Below the pieces are notes generated by a model. It was not told the origin of the DNA, did not search any database, and saw only the letters and a list, made by a program, of their open reading frames with translations. From Anniella stebbinsi (Eukaryota; Chordata; Lepidosauria; Squamata; Anniellidae): a DNA stretch of 64,000 nucleotides. Shown one piece after another: positions 23,741 to 35,000 of this stretch. The stretch's first letter is position 1. The number at the start of each line of letters is the position of its first letter. The translations under genes and the position numbers were made by a program. The DNA lies in contig JARDYH010000007.1 of the NCBI GenBank assembly GCA_029215795.1, forward strand, positions 96,735,263 to 96,799,262, read 5' to 3'.

Positions 23741-24676
23741 AAAGTGGATTCTCCCTCTGGATTTGGAAAAACTGTTCCTCTCTTCCCCCCCCCCCCCCCC
23801 GCACTTCTTTTAGCAGAATAGATTTATCTGTGTCCAAAGCACTAACTCATGTGGGATTTTTTTTTGTTTTTAAAGCATATTGCAGCGAATTATTCAAACT
23901 CTTGGACTGGAGGCATATAGTAGATGGAAGATTTCTCCAGCCTCAGTGTGGTTTCTATTAAAGTCGATATCCATCTGTCAAAGGGCTCTTTGATTTCCGA
24001 ACTCTCAGACTAAATAGTTGAGTAATACTTTTGCTCTCTTCACCCCACACTCTCCCTCCTTTTCCGTAGGAAAACACATTTTGTGCATTGTTGAAGTGGG
24101 GGAAAAAAACTTGGGATCTTCCCAGGAATTTGATGTCCTGTCTTTTTGTAAGAGCAGAAAAATGGAATTTTAGTTTAAGCTATGCCTAAAGTAGCACACA
24201 GATTAGTACATATGGTTATGACTGCAACATTCTGCTCCAATGCTCTGTAACACAGAGTAACCCATTCCAGAGTGCATAAGTGCACACAATAGGGCAAAAA
24301 GAAAATTGATGATATGAGCCAGGTATTGCAAGGGATCTTAAAATGCCCTTCATTCTTTTCTGAGTGCCTGTGGCCCGAGATGGCTGCAAGGACCTTTTAC
24401 TCTTGTTTTGCCTCCTCAGTTTCCTGTCCACCTTGTCTCGTGTGCTTATGATGTACTCCAAGTAAGTTTATCATGACTAACTCTCTGGACTGACTCCACC
24501 CAAAAAAGAGAAAAATCTTTAAAAACAAACAAACAAATAACCCACCACCACCACCACCCTATGGACACCTCCTGAGGGATGTAATCTGACCTTAGATCTT
24601 ATAGCATCTGATGAAGTAGGTTGTAACCCACAAAAGCTCATGCACATTTCTTAAAACATATGAACAACTAAAACAG

Positions 24677-25021
24677 TTAATGACTGATTTGCATGATCCG
24701 CAGCACACGCCACGGCTTAAATCCACAGGAGATTGTGGCGCATGCCAGCCACCAGTGTGAATATTCAAGCCAAGGTGGGCAGGCAATGCCGCTTATCGTC
24801 ACATATGAAGCCGGGAGAAGGGGAGGCTTGTTGCTGGGGTTAACAAGGCACCCAGAACCCTACTACAGCCCATGGTTGCCCGGTTTTGCACATCACAATA
24901 AAATGCAGTAACTGCCTGCCAAGTTTTGCATATTCACAATGGTGGCCAGCACACACCACAATCCGCTATGGCTAATTTCAGCCCTGGTGAGTGCTGGCGA
25001 TCATGCAAAACAGCTCATTAG
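24677..25021. mobile_element. Non-autonomous foldback DNA element, about 345 bp
   Basis: The left end has TTAATGACTGATTTGCATGA then TCCGCAGCAC. The right end, reverse-complemented, has CTAATGAGCTGTTTTGCATG then ATCGCCAGCAC. The inverted similarity continues inward (CACGGCTTAA against CAGGGCTGAA). No coding capacity. Target duplication not clear. Confidence 0.6.
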
Positions 25022-25589
25022 GTGTGCTACATGTAATTTTTAAATTGGTAAACAAAAGGCTAACACAGTTTGCTATAATATTGCCTGGACTGAGTTATTC
25101 CATTGTTTCCTGTGTGTTATAGAGCCTTATAGCAGAATGATGTGGTCTCCATGCCACATGTCTTAATCGGTGTATTCTTTTAGCAACATCAAGCTTGAGC
25201 ATCTATCTATCTATCTGACAGTTTTGAAATCATTTCCATGTAGGAAATTAGCATTTTGCAGTCAAATGGAATCTTGAATGAACTTCAGTTCACAGTTTTG
25301 TTGCTGCTTCATTTTGGCAACAGTCAAAGTCCAGACAAATGAGAGGTTCCCAAAGCAGGACGGACAGCCAGTGACGCTGTTAGAAGCCCTGACACCCTCT
25401 TCACCCTCCTCGTGTCTGTGCCACAGGGATAATGGGCAGCCTGTCACAGGAACATGGGAAGCTGCCTGATGCAGAGTCAGACCCTTGGCCCACATGGAGC
25501 GATGGCCCTAACACAGGCTATGCACAGCCTGTGACCCATTCTAGAAAGGGCAGCCTGGGATTCCATTCTCTGTCACTGCATGACATCCG

Positions 25590-25980
25590 GACAAGACAAC
25601 TGTAATGCCCTTTATGCAAAATTGCCTTTGAAGAAGGACTGAAAACTTTAATTAGTACAAAATGTGGCTGCTCAGAGACTGGGGCAAGGCGGCCAGCAAA
25701 CGTGTCACCAACTTTGTTTGAATCTCACTTGTTGCTCATGTGTTTCCAGGCCCAATTTAATGTGCAGGTATTGACTTCTCAAGCCCTGAACAGTTTGCAA
25801 CCTGGTTATTTGACGGGCCACCTTCCCCATCCTTTGAGATCAACTGATTTAGTGAGATCAATTAGGTTGTGGGCACAAGAGAGAGGGCCTTTTCAGCAGT
25901 GGGGCCGCAACTGTGGTATTATCTCCTGCATGGCCCCATCTTATTCATTGGGTTTTTTTCTGGTAAGAAACCCTACAACA
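25590..25980 (+). mobile_element. L2 LINE C-terminal fragment
   Basis: Contains AATGTGGCTGCTCAGAGACT, then GAGAGGGCCTTTTCAGCAGT and GGGGCCGCAACTGTGG. These match the tail of L2 ORF2 as in 3578-4081, with frame breaks. Confidence 0.65.
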
Positions 25981-27757
25981 GACAATGGGTTATCTGAGGG
26001 TTGTTTTACCCTCAACCCCTGCCACCTAGGTTCAGGTGATATGACAAACCATGGTAAAATGGCTCCTTGGAAAGAACTGACAAAGGCAACAGGAGGAGTG
26101 TGCGCGTTTTCTCTCGGAGAGGTCCTAAGGTTTTAATGCCATTCCAGTGTTTTGGGGAAACACATTGTGGGCTGGTGGGAAGGATGCGCGTGGGGATCTG
26201 TTAAACTGAAAAGAAACCGCTCCTTCCCACTCAGTTGTCCCCCTGGCGGTTTCTATGGCCTTCCGTGTGGATCGTTTCAATCAAGCGGCTCTTTGCAATG
26301 ACAAGCAACCCTGCCGCCACCCACTGAGCCCTTTGTTTTGCTACAAAAGGATGTCAGAAACAATCGACAAATAATGATGTTGCATACATTATGCTATTCC
26401 CAAGTGTCCAAAGTCCAGATATGAAACACTTGACGAAAGACCTCCTGAAGCTTTGGAAACTAATTTATTATTCTGCGCAGAATAGGTGACCACTGGGCGC
26501 TCTCACTGCCTTCCAGAGTCACACCCGCCAAGGTTCAAACAAATACTTTTATACATCAGATGTCACATGACATTAGCCCTCATCCCATTGGTTTACAGCC
26601 CCAAAAACATCATTTCTGGCTACCGCTACTCTCGAGTAGACCCGAGTAGTGGCCAGACGTGGCATTGCATTGCCATGTGCTATTTTACTTGTACCCAGAG
26701 ATGCTTTGCAACGTCTCTCCACTTCTATCATTCCCTTATATGGTCATTTTGTCTCTCTCCAGGTGTGCCATGGTCACATCTGGATGAGTCACACTCTGGA
26801 GTCTGACCTGGAGAAGAAGGAGCAATGGCAATATTGACAAGCTCCTAGCTCTTGTGCCGCTAAATCACTTGCAAGCAGCTTGACTTTTGCAGAAATGGAT
26901 ACAATGGACAGGCAGTGGGAAATGGGGCTTTGGGGTGCTGTGTGTGGATGGTTTGGGTGTGCGTATCAGCGAACACATGTAGGATGCGTGTAAGATGCGT
27001 GTAAGATGTGTGTCAGGGGAAATGGACATGTTTTGGGGTGCAAATCATAGATCTGTTCAGATTTTTACAACAATGATACTACCAAGAGCGGCAAAAACAT
27101 ATGCAACAGAGCCAGGCCCCGGGGCCCCTTCTGAACCACTGGGCCCCGGTAATTTGTACTGGCTTCCTCCCCTCTCGTCAGCCCTGTCTCCCCCCTCCCC
27201 CCTTTGCTCTTGAGACAGGGCTGTGGGTGGGCTGCTTCACCTGCAGCAGGGTGTGGCGGCCACCATGTATTATCATGTGTCTGGGTATGTGTGTAATTTG
27301 GAGTGACTTATTTAAATGTATGTCTTGTATATGTTGTTCCTGCCTCTTTAATGGAGCCCCTGGAGGAGGGGGGGAGACTGCATCTTCTGGCTTCTTGTTG
27401 TTCTCTGGAAAGCTGCTTCTCCAGCGTCCCTGAGCGAGGGCCACTGAAGAATCCTGAGAGAAGGACCCCTTTGCTCCGCTCAGTGTGTAAAACAAGATCT
27501 CTTTAGAGCAAAAAGTCATTTTAATATAAACATGAACGAGCAAGGTATATACATTCCCAACGTTGCTATGGAGGCAGAAGACTAGTAAATTATTATTGGG
27601 GGCTGCATGTAAGCATGTTAAATCTAGCTTGCTAGTGGAACTGGTGAAAGTTGGGATTTATATTAAACATGGATGGGAGAAGATAATCCTTTCAATTAGT
27701 CACTGTTATGGGGAGTGAGAGGGTTGCTGGATGTTGGATTGAACTTCTGGGTAGGTT

Positions 27758-27795
<38 letters not shown>

Positions 27796-29437
27796 TTCTG
27801 TGTTATACTTTATTTTTCTTGTAACTGTTGGTTCTCTACCACTCAGTTTTGTTTATGTGAATTTTTATCCATAACCTTGCCAAATATACTCCAGTCTGGC
27901 TGTTCCTTGGGGAGCGTCCAGACAAAGCATTTATTGTGCAATCACCCTGCCTAATTCATGGAATTTTATGGGAGGTGCAGAAGTCATCATCTTCCACTTG
28001 TTCCCCTCCTGTGTTTTCCCACCACTTCCATCTTTTTTTCATTCCGCAACAAAATACTGTTAAGGAGGAAAAGATGGAATAGCTGCACAATATCTATTGC
28101 TCAGTAGCGCTAGCAGCCTTATGTCTAGATGCACCCTTAGTCCTGCTTATGTGCTGCACCGTTAGCTAAATATTCTGAGGTGCTTTCCATGGCTGGAGAT
28201 AATGGTTCTGTGGGTCTCACAAAAGTCCTGCCAATGAGGGTCTGGCCTTTGGGTGCACAAAAAGGGAGATGGGAGGAATCTACTTCTGACTTAACTTGAA
28301 ACAAAACTGTGGTGTTCTGTTGGGGATCATTTCAGCCTCTTTTGAAGATGTTGGTGATGAGCTCATGAGAAGGAGAAGAAAGAGGTGCCAGATGCAAGAC
28401 TCTGCTGGCTCCTCCAAGGGGTATAAAAACAGCGTTGCCTTTTGTTACGGGGGAAACGTGGCAGATGTCGCACGGCCACTGGACGTACAGAAGTTATGCC
28501 TAACGGCGATGGTGCCGTCTCTATCTGTTTGACAGGGCAGCCCCATGACTGTGTGACATTTTCTACTCCAGTCCTAAGCAGATGTGCGGTCACCGCTACT
28601 AGAGCAATGGCCTTCCAAGGCCAGGCTGTTATGGCACAGCAGCGCCCTCCAAAGTACCACTTTCCTCAGCTTCTTGTTCTAGCAGAATCAGTCTGAGGAA
28701 CAGGCCCTAAGTCACTTGAGGCTCCATGCAAACAAAGGCTCTTCCTTTGCCAAAAAGGCAAAGAGTTCTGGAGGGTCACAGGCCACTGCTGAGAAGTTCT
28801 TCTTTATCTCCCGCTTGCTGGGAGGAGGAACTTTAGAGTGAGCTGAGGAGACCTCCGTCAGCTTTTACCTCAACATATCTCTAAAGCTCAAAGGCTGAAC
28901 GTGGAGGAGCGCTTGCCCACTTGTAGCCTGGTATGCTGCTCATTTATCATCATGCTGAAATGGAATCCCACTGAAAGATATAATGGTACAATGTTTACTT
29001 AAGTGCAAAGTGGATGATGGTCCTGGCAGCCCTGCTGGGAGCCAGCTCTCCAGGGGAGCTTGGTACAGCTCTGGAATTGACACAACTATGCAGCTCCCAC
29101 ACCCCAGTGGAGCCAGGAAGGCCAGTCCATTAGCATCTCCTAGAAATGCAACTGCCCAAATCCCTTGGCTGCGAAAAGAAGCCAGCATGGCCGTTCCTAG
29201 TTCGACAACTGAACTGGCTGTGCCCGGCTGCTGGGCTCGACTTGGCTGGGGCATCGGAATGGGAGGCCTCCCACAGCCTGCCTGCCTGCCTGCCTGCCTT
29301 TGCTCATTCCTTCCAGGGATCTCACATTCCCCCCCCTGTACTTGGAGGACATCACAGGGGAGGCTTCATAATTTTTGAAGGGAAACGAGCACGTAGGAAA
29401 TGAAGAGCTCAGCAAGCCCACCTTTTTGAGGGTCTCT
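25981..29437. other. Intergenic, no gene recognised
   Basis: Mixed-composition DNA between GNL2 and RSPO1. The only clear structure is an (AG)n run (27760-27793) and an imperfect GCGTGTAAGAT repeat near 26985. Open frames of 60-144 codons show no family resemblance. Confidence 0.5.
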
Positions 29438-29793
29438 GGCTGCCTCTACAAGAGGCATTTAAAGCTCTTTCAAGGCGCATTAAAATTTTTACCTCTACAA
29501 GAACGGAGCGCAAATCGGGCATAGAGGCGCATTTTCTCTCCGATTATGCGCATTATCGAATGCGCGTTAAATAGCGAGTTTTATTTTGCTCCGGCCGTTG
29601 AAGCGCATTTTGACTATGTGAACAAGCGATTCTCCGCATTAACTACTTGTAAAGCAAATTTGAAACAACCAGTAAGGTCACCTGTTGAGTGCTCAATTAC
29701 CTCCTGCATACAAGCATTTACGATAAAGCGCTTCAGCGATTATGTGCATAATCGGCTAACCAGGCGTCAAACAGAATCCATCTAGAAGGGGTC
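29438..29793 (+). mobile_element. GCGCATT-family MITE, copy 1 (356 bp)
   Basis: Begins GGCTGCCTCTACAAGAGG and ends CCATCTAGAAGGGGTC. Contains CCGATTATGCGCATTATCGA and a near-palindromic CGATTATGTGCATAATCG. It has the same length and order as the copies at 36080 and 52096. No coding potential. Confidence 0.75.
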
Positions 29794-29823
29794 TAAGTGT
29801 GAGTCCCTGCTCCCCCAGGGTGG

Positions 29824-29911
29824 CTCAATTTATTTATTTTATTTTTATTTATTTATTTATCACATTTATATACCGCCCAATAGCCGAAGCTCTGTGGGCA
29901 GTTCACAAAAA
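29824..29911 (-). mobile_element. L2 3' tail
   Basis: TTATTTATTTATCACATTTA then TATACCGCCCAATAGCCGAA; the reverse complement of the L2 terminus at 4020-4081. Confidence 0.75.
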
Positions 29912-29971
29912 TTCCCTCTGAGACTTTAGTAAATGCTTGACACATTAGCATCTGCAGCTTCTCCATTCCCT

Positions 29972-29973
<2 letters not shown>

Positions 29974-30032
<59 letters not shown>
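29974..30032. repeat. (CT)n(CA)n compound microsatellite
   Basis: About 30 bases of CT followed directly by about 28 bases of CA. Confidence 0.95.
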
Positions 30033-30040
<8 letters not shown>

Positions 30041-30736
30041 ACGTCCAGACCTATATTGTTTATGACATTCACACCCGTCTTCTCTGTAAAAGCTATGGAG
30101 GGTTAACCTCCCACCCACCCACAAGATGGGGCATTTTTGGAATTCTTTGTGGAAAGTCAACCTCTGAATGTGAGGCACTTCAACCAGAGAAGAGGCCGTT
30201 CTGGCAGCTGCAGCTTGGCCTGTCTCAGGGCTCCAGGGGTGAAGAAATTGCCGTCAGCGGAGTGCCCTCTTCTGCACAGCTGTTCAGAATGCAGGAGAAT
30301 AATACTCACTGTCTGTAGACCATTTCCATGGTGGGGGGAGCAGGTTGTGGAGCAATTTCTAAGGATCCCTCCCTTAGTAAGGAAAGCATCCTGTGTGGAT
30401 CGACACTGCTCATGACAACATCCATCTACTTCTTGGGTTACACAGGGACCACAGCTGTTGTCTTTTAAAGGTCTGAAGCAGTAAGAACAGATGCAGGCCG
30501 TGCCTTCCCCCACCCCCACTTCTCCACTGGCTCCTTTATCTGCCTTCCTCCCCTGCCTACTATTTCAAACAGTATTCCTTTCGAACGCCACACATTCTGT
30601 TTCAGTTTCTGATGCCTCTTGTGAGATAAGGAATTCTGCCCGAGCAAGATGATATCATCGGCTGTGTCATTGTACAGAAAGGTCGGGACCATAAACGTTC
30701 TGTATCTGCCCTCTCTGGATGGGTTGGATCAGGGGG

Positions 30737-31175
30737 ACCTCTAGACGGAGAGTTTCCGTCACCAGGTCTTTGCCCCTAGATGCGAAGACATCTAGGGGCA
30801 AAGGCCCCCTGTGCTGCGAACTAAAAAAGTCAGCCATTAGACACGACTTTTTTAGTTCGTGGCAGTCCTCCCCACCCCATTTAAGTGTTAAAAGTAAAAA
30901 AAAAAAAAAAAAAACCCCGATGCACCTCTGCAGTCCTCCCCCCAATTTTGTAAAAAAACCTACCCCCCCTTACCTGGGAGTAGAGGAGCCAAGGCTCCCA
31001 GTCCCCCCTCCACCAGCCGCCGCGCCACCAAATGCTCGGCGGTGCAGGCAGCAAGAAAGCAAGAAGCGCCACTGCGCTCCTTACGTTAGGACTGGCGCAA
31101 GGGGCATAAATGCGCTGTGCGACACCAGGGAGGCGCCAGGGCGCAGCGCTCCCAGTGTCGTGAAGAGGGGGCTCA
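30737..31175 (+). mobile_element. Foldback element with two perfect 15-bp hairpins
   Basis: Starts ACCTCTAGACGG. Hairpin 1 pairs 30768-30782 with 30789-30803 around a 6-base loop. Hairpin 2 pairs 30817-30831 with 30845-30859 (arm CGAACTAAAAAAGTC). An A run and a GC-rich body follow. A related sequence in opposite orientation is at about 62395-62573. Right boundary approximate. Confidence 0.55.
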
Positions 31176-31853
31176 GGTCACCACCACTTTATGCAACTCT
31201 TAAGAGAGAAAATGTAGATGCCCAGTTACCTCTATTCCCCCTCTGATGTGTGTAAAGACCCTTTTCTCTAGTTCCCACATGAAGGAAGATGTACAAACAT
31301 AGGAACTGGACAATTTCAGGTTTTTTAATTTGACATTTTGGAGCAATTTCAGAGCAGACACCCTGAACAAATATCACAGACATTTAACACATATTCTCAA
31401 TGATACCGCTTGAATCACAATACAGAGGACTTGAAAGAAAGCCTTTGTGCATTTCCAGATTTTCAGCAAATGAAGTCCAGTCTCATCCTTTGTACTGGGA
31501 ACTGTATTACACTGTATTTCCAATGGGTGACAAGCTGGAGATGTTTACTCAGTGGCCCTCCTTGAAGGATATGTTCTCTTTCCTCTCTGCTTCCCGACAT
31601 ATAGTCTGGGACACTCAAGAATGCCTCGAGAGTACCTGGCTGTTCGCTCAATGAATCTGGCTGTTTCAGATGTGCTATGCTGAATCTGGGAGGGCCTGCA
31701 TGGTTGTGTGTTTTGTCCACATGTGCCTAGAAGAATCTGTCTGTCCACCCAGCTATATCTGATTTGTCGTTGGGCTGTGTTCTGGTTCAATAAAGCTTTC
31801 ATATACATAGCAGCAGCAACGGAGATTGCCATCACGCAGCTGTGGAGGGACAA

Positions 31854-32002
31854 CTACTGAGCAGAGGTCACAGGCACAGCCGTTCCCCTGGGCTGGGCTT
31901 TCCTTCTCTTGACCCCAGATCTGCTTTCTTTGGCATCTTTCCGGTTTCCATCTTTGTTCAAGTTGTCTTGCTTTCCTTGTTCTTCCTTTGTCTTTTTCTG
32001 TC
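31854..32002 (-). CDS. RSPO1: RSPO1 coding exon 5 (basic tail, stop)
   Basis: 149 nt. Encodes [20 protein letters not shown], a basic stretch, and ends VPVTSAQ then TAG (plus-strand 31854-31856). Acceptor TTGCAG. The divergent Lys-rich tail is typical of R-spondins. The 3' UTR continues left; a possible ATTAAA signal lies near 31323-31329. Confidence 0.92.
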
Positions 32003-35000
32003 CTGCAACCAAGCACAAGACTAGCGGTGAGGCAGATGAACAAATTGCCCACTGGTTGAGTTGAACACAAGGACATTGGGAAATTCTGAAATTATCACCA
32101 TACAACATGACCTGTAAACGCCAACTGAGAGCGAACGAGGGTGTGTGTGTTCTTTCCGTGCTATAAGATTGACTGAAAAGGGCCTAGATGCTCTGTGATA
32201 CTTGCTCATTAGTGGGATTAATGGAAATCAGTTGGATCCAAAGACAGGATTTGGTGCTTTGCCTGGCCTTTGAAAAGTAGGTGATGGCTATTCATTTATT
32301 TATTATTTATAATATTTATTGGCCGCCTCCCAGGCCAGAAGCCCCCTCGAGGGGATTTTACAACCGTAAAATTCACATCATAAAAACAGACGCTGTAATA
32401 AAAACCACACACATTCTAAAAAAGAACAAACAGCAGAATAAGACAAAACCTACAACACACAGCAGCAGCTACACCCAGTCCAATAAACCACCATCAGGGA
32501 AGGCCACGCAAAATAACAAAACCCTGCAATGATGTGGCCTGGCGGATTCCAATGGCAATGTATCCCAGAGGTGTAGGGCCACTGCAGAAAAGGCCTTCTC
32601 ACGCATACTGAGCCATCTAACTGCCCTCAAAGGTGGGAAAATGAGAAGGGCCTCTCTTGCTGGTCTTAAAGTTCAGGCCAGCTGATACAGGTGAAGGCGG
32701 TCCTTCAAGTAATTTCGTCCCCAATGATGCAAGACTTTAAATGTCCAAATCAGCACTTCAAATTGGGCTTCAAAACAGACCCGTAACCAGGGCAGTGTAG
32801 GCTTTATATGATCTCGTTGCCTTGCCCCCACCAACACTGAGGCAGTCACATTCTTCACAGCTGAAATTTCTAGACTATCTTCAAAGGCAGCCCCGTATAC
32901 TGTGTATTAGACTAGTCTTGTCTGGAAAGCAGAGTCACCTGAGATTCCCATAAGTTTCCCTGAGATTCCCAGGAGCACATCCAGATGTCACACTTGGGTT
33001 TCAGGGGAATGCAACCCCTTCTATGGCCAGTTGTAAACTTCCATCCAGTACTTTGGCCTTGTCTGGATTTTCAATTTCTTTTCCCTCACCAACCCAAGAC
33101 AACTTTCAGATAGAGTTCTGCAGCCTCCTTGGGATGTGTAGATGGAAATGAGAAGTAGAGCTCAGTATCATCTGTATACTGGTGGCATTTCAGCCCAAAC
33201 CTCCTGATGACTTCTCCCAGCGGTTTCATGTAGCTGTTAAAATGCATGGGGGACAGGATGGAACTTTTGGGCACCCCACAGGCTAATGGCTGTGGGGTGA
33301 AGCAAAACTCCAGCACCATTTTCTAAGACCACCTTCTTCAAGAAGGACAAGAACCTTGCACTGTGTCTCCTAAGCCCAACCCAGATAAATGATCCAGAAT
33401 GATACCATGGTTGAAAGTTCTAAATGCTGCTGAGAAGTCCAGATGTAAGTCATCAACCAGGACAACTAAGCCTGTTTTCATCCCATAGCCAGGCCTGAAA
33501 CCTAAATGATCATTATCATCCAACACTGCTTGGGGTTTTGAGGCCACCTCATACTCTATCACCTTGCCCAGGAATGACACATTTCACAGAGGATGGTAGT
33601 TATCCGAAACCATAGGATTTAGATTTGGGATTTTTTAAAACAATTACCTCCCCACTGCTTCTTTCCAAACTCTCAAGGAGGCATTGGCCACCTTTGAGGT
33701 TCAGGTACCCAGCCCAGCTCTGGCAGATTTTACAAGCCAGGATGGACAAGGATCTAAAGAAGAAATAGTAGGCATCAGTCCTCCAAGCAGTTTGTTTGTC
33801 CACATTCTCAGGTTGCACAAGCCAGAAGGTATCCATAACATGACTAGATGGCACACTAGCCCATCTCAGACTATGTCAAAACAATTTGGTTATGAGGTGC
33901 GGGGCTAAACTCCAGTAATGGCCTTGGTGAGTTGAGTAAAGCAGCAAAGCGGTAGTAATGCTGCCTTGTCCCAGAAGGAAGAGGCATCAGGCTGCATCAA
34001 TTATACCAGCCCTGCTCTGAGTGGCAGACAAGAAGGGGGAGGAGGAGGAGGAGGAAGAGGAGGAGGATGGTGGCGGCACTGGGCAGACTAGTGATGAATC
34101 ACAACGCCCACTGATTTCCCCTACGTGTGGCAGTTGTGCAGGGGCCATTGCAGCCCACAGCAGCACTCTGGTTGCCTAAGTAAACAGTGATGCCTCATAA
34201 TTCCCCCCCCCCCCCCGTTCACCTTTTGGATGGCACTGAAGTGCCATAGCACTATCTGTGAAAAAAGCTTCCAGTCAAAGGGCTACAGGCAAGGTAAATG
34301 TTCATATGTGCCTTTTCAAGTATGAAAACACTGTCAAACACAATGTAAGAATGATTTTTCCCGCCAGTATATAAGAATTATATGAGTAGGTCTGCCACAC
34401 ATTCCCGTACTTTTAAACGATGTCTGTCCCTGAGGAGGGACCTTTCTCTGATGCCATTCCGTCTGGGGGAATGGCCAAAGGTTTATGTAGGCAAAACAAT
34501 CGGGGAAGCACCTCAGCAATATAAAGGACAGGTGCTCCATTAGGAAACCATTTTGCAGAACAACATCATTCCTATGCAGATTTAAAATTTGGGGTACTGG
34601 ACAAACTTAGCATACATGATGACAAACTGCTACTAAGAAAGGAAATAGAATGGATTCTAAAATTTAAAACTCTGTATCCAAATGGCTTGTATGAAGAACT
34701 GGAATTTTTTCCACTCCTGTGACTCAGCAATTATTTGCAGTTTCTCCTCCACATTATGAGACTTTGTACTTATCACAGCTACATGGAAACACCTGGCAAA
34801 GTCCAAAAAATATACATGTGTCCAGGCTCCAGTACCTTCATGCAACATTAAAAGTTTTAAGACTTGCATATGCAATGTGCCTAATTAACTTTAAAATATA
34901 AACAAATATATTTCTATGTTATGTGTTTTTCCATAAATGTAATTTAATGCATTTTTAATATTACAGCCCCAAGGAAGGCCTTTGAAAGAATACTGGCCAA

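Noticed and set aside
30157..30519. Cys-rich 120-codon minus-strand frame
   Set aside because: Cysteine spacing fits no domain I know, there is no conserved start or splice context, and it lies in the intergenic region downstream of RSPO1.
31782..31800. Plus-strand AATAAA in GGTTCAATAAAGC as an LTR or gene end
   Set aside because: A lone polyadenylation-like motif opposite the RSPO1 3' UTR; no paired LTR, primer site or coding frame was seen.
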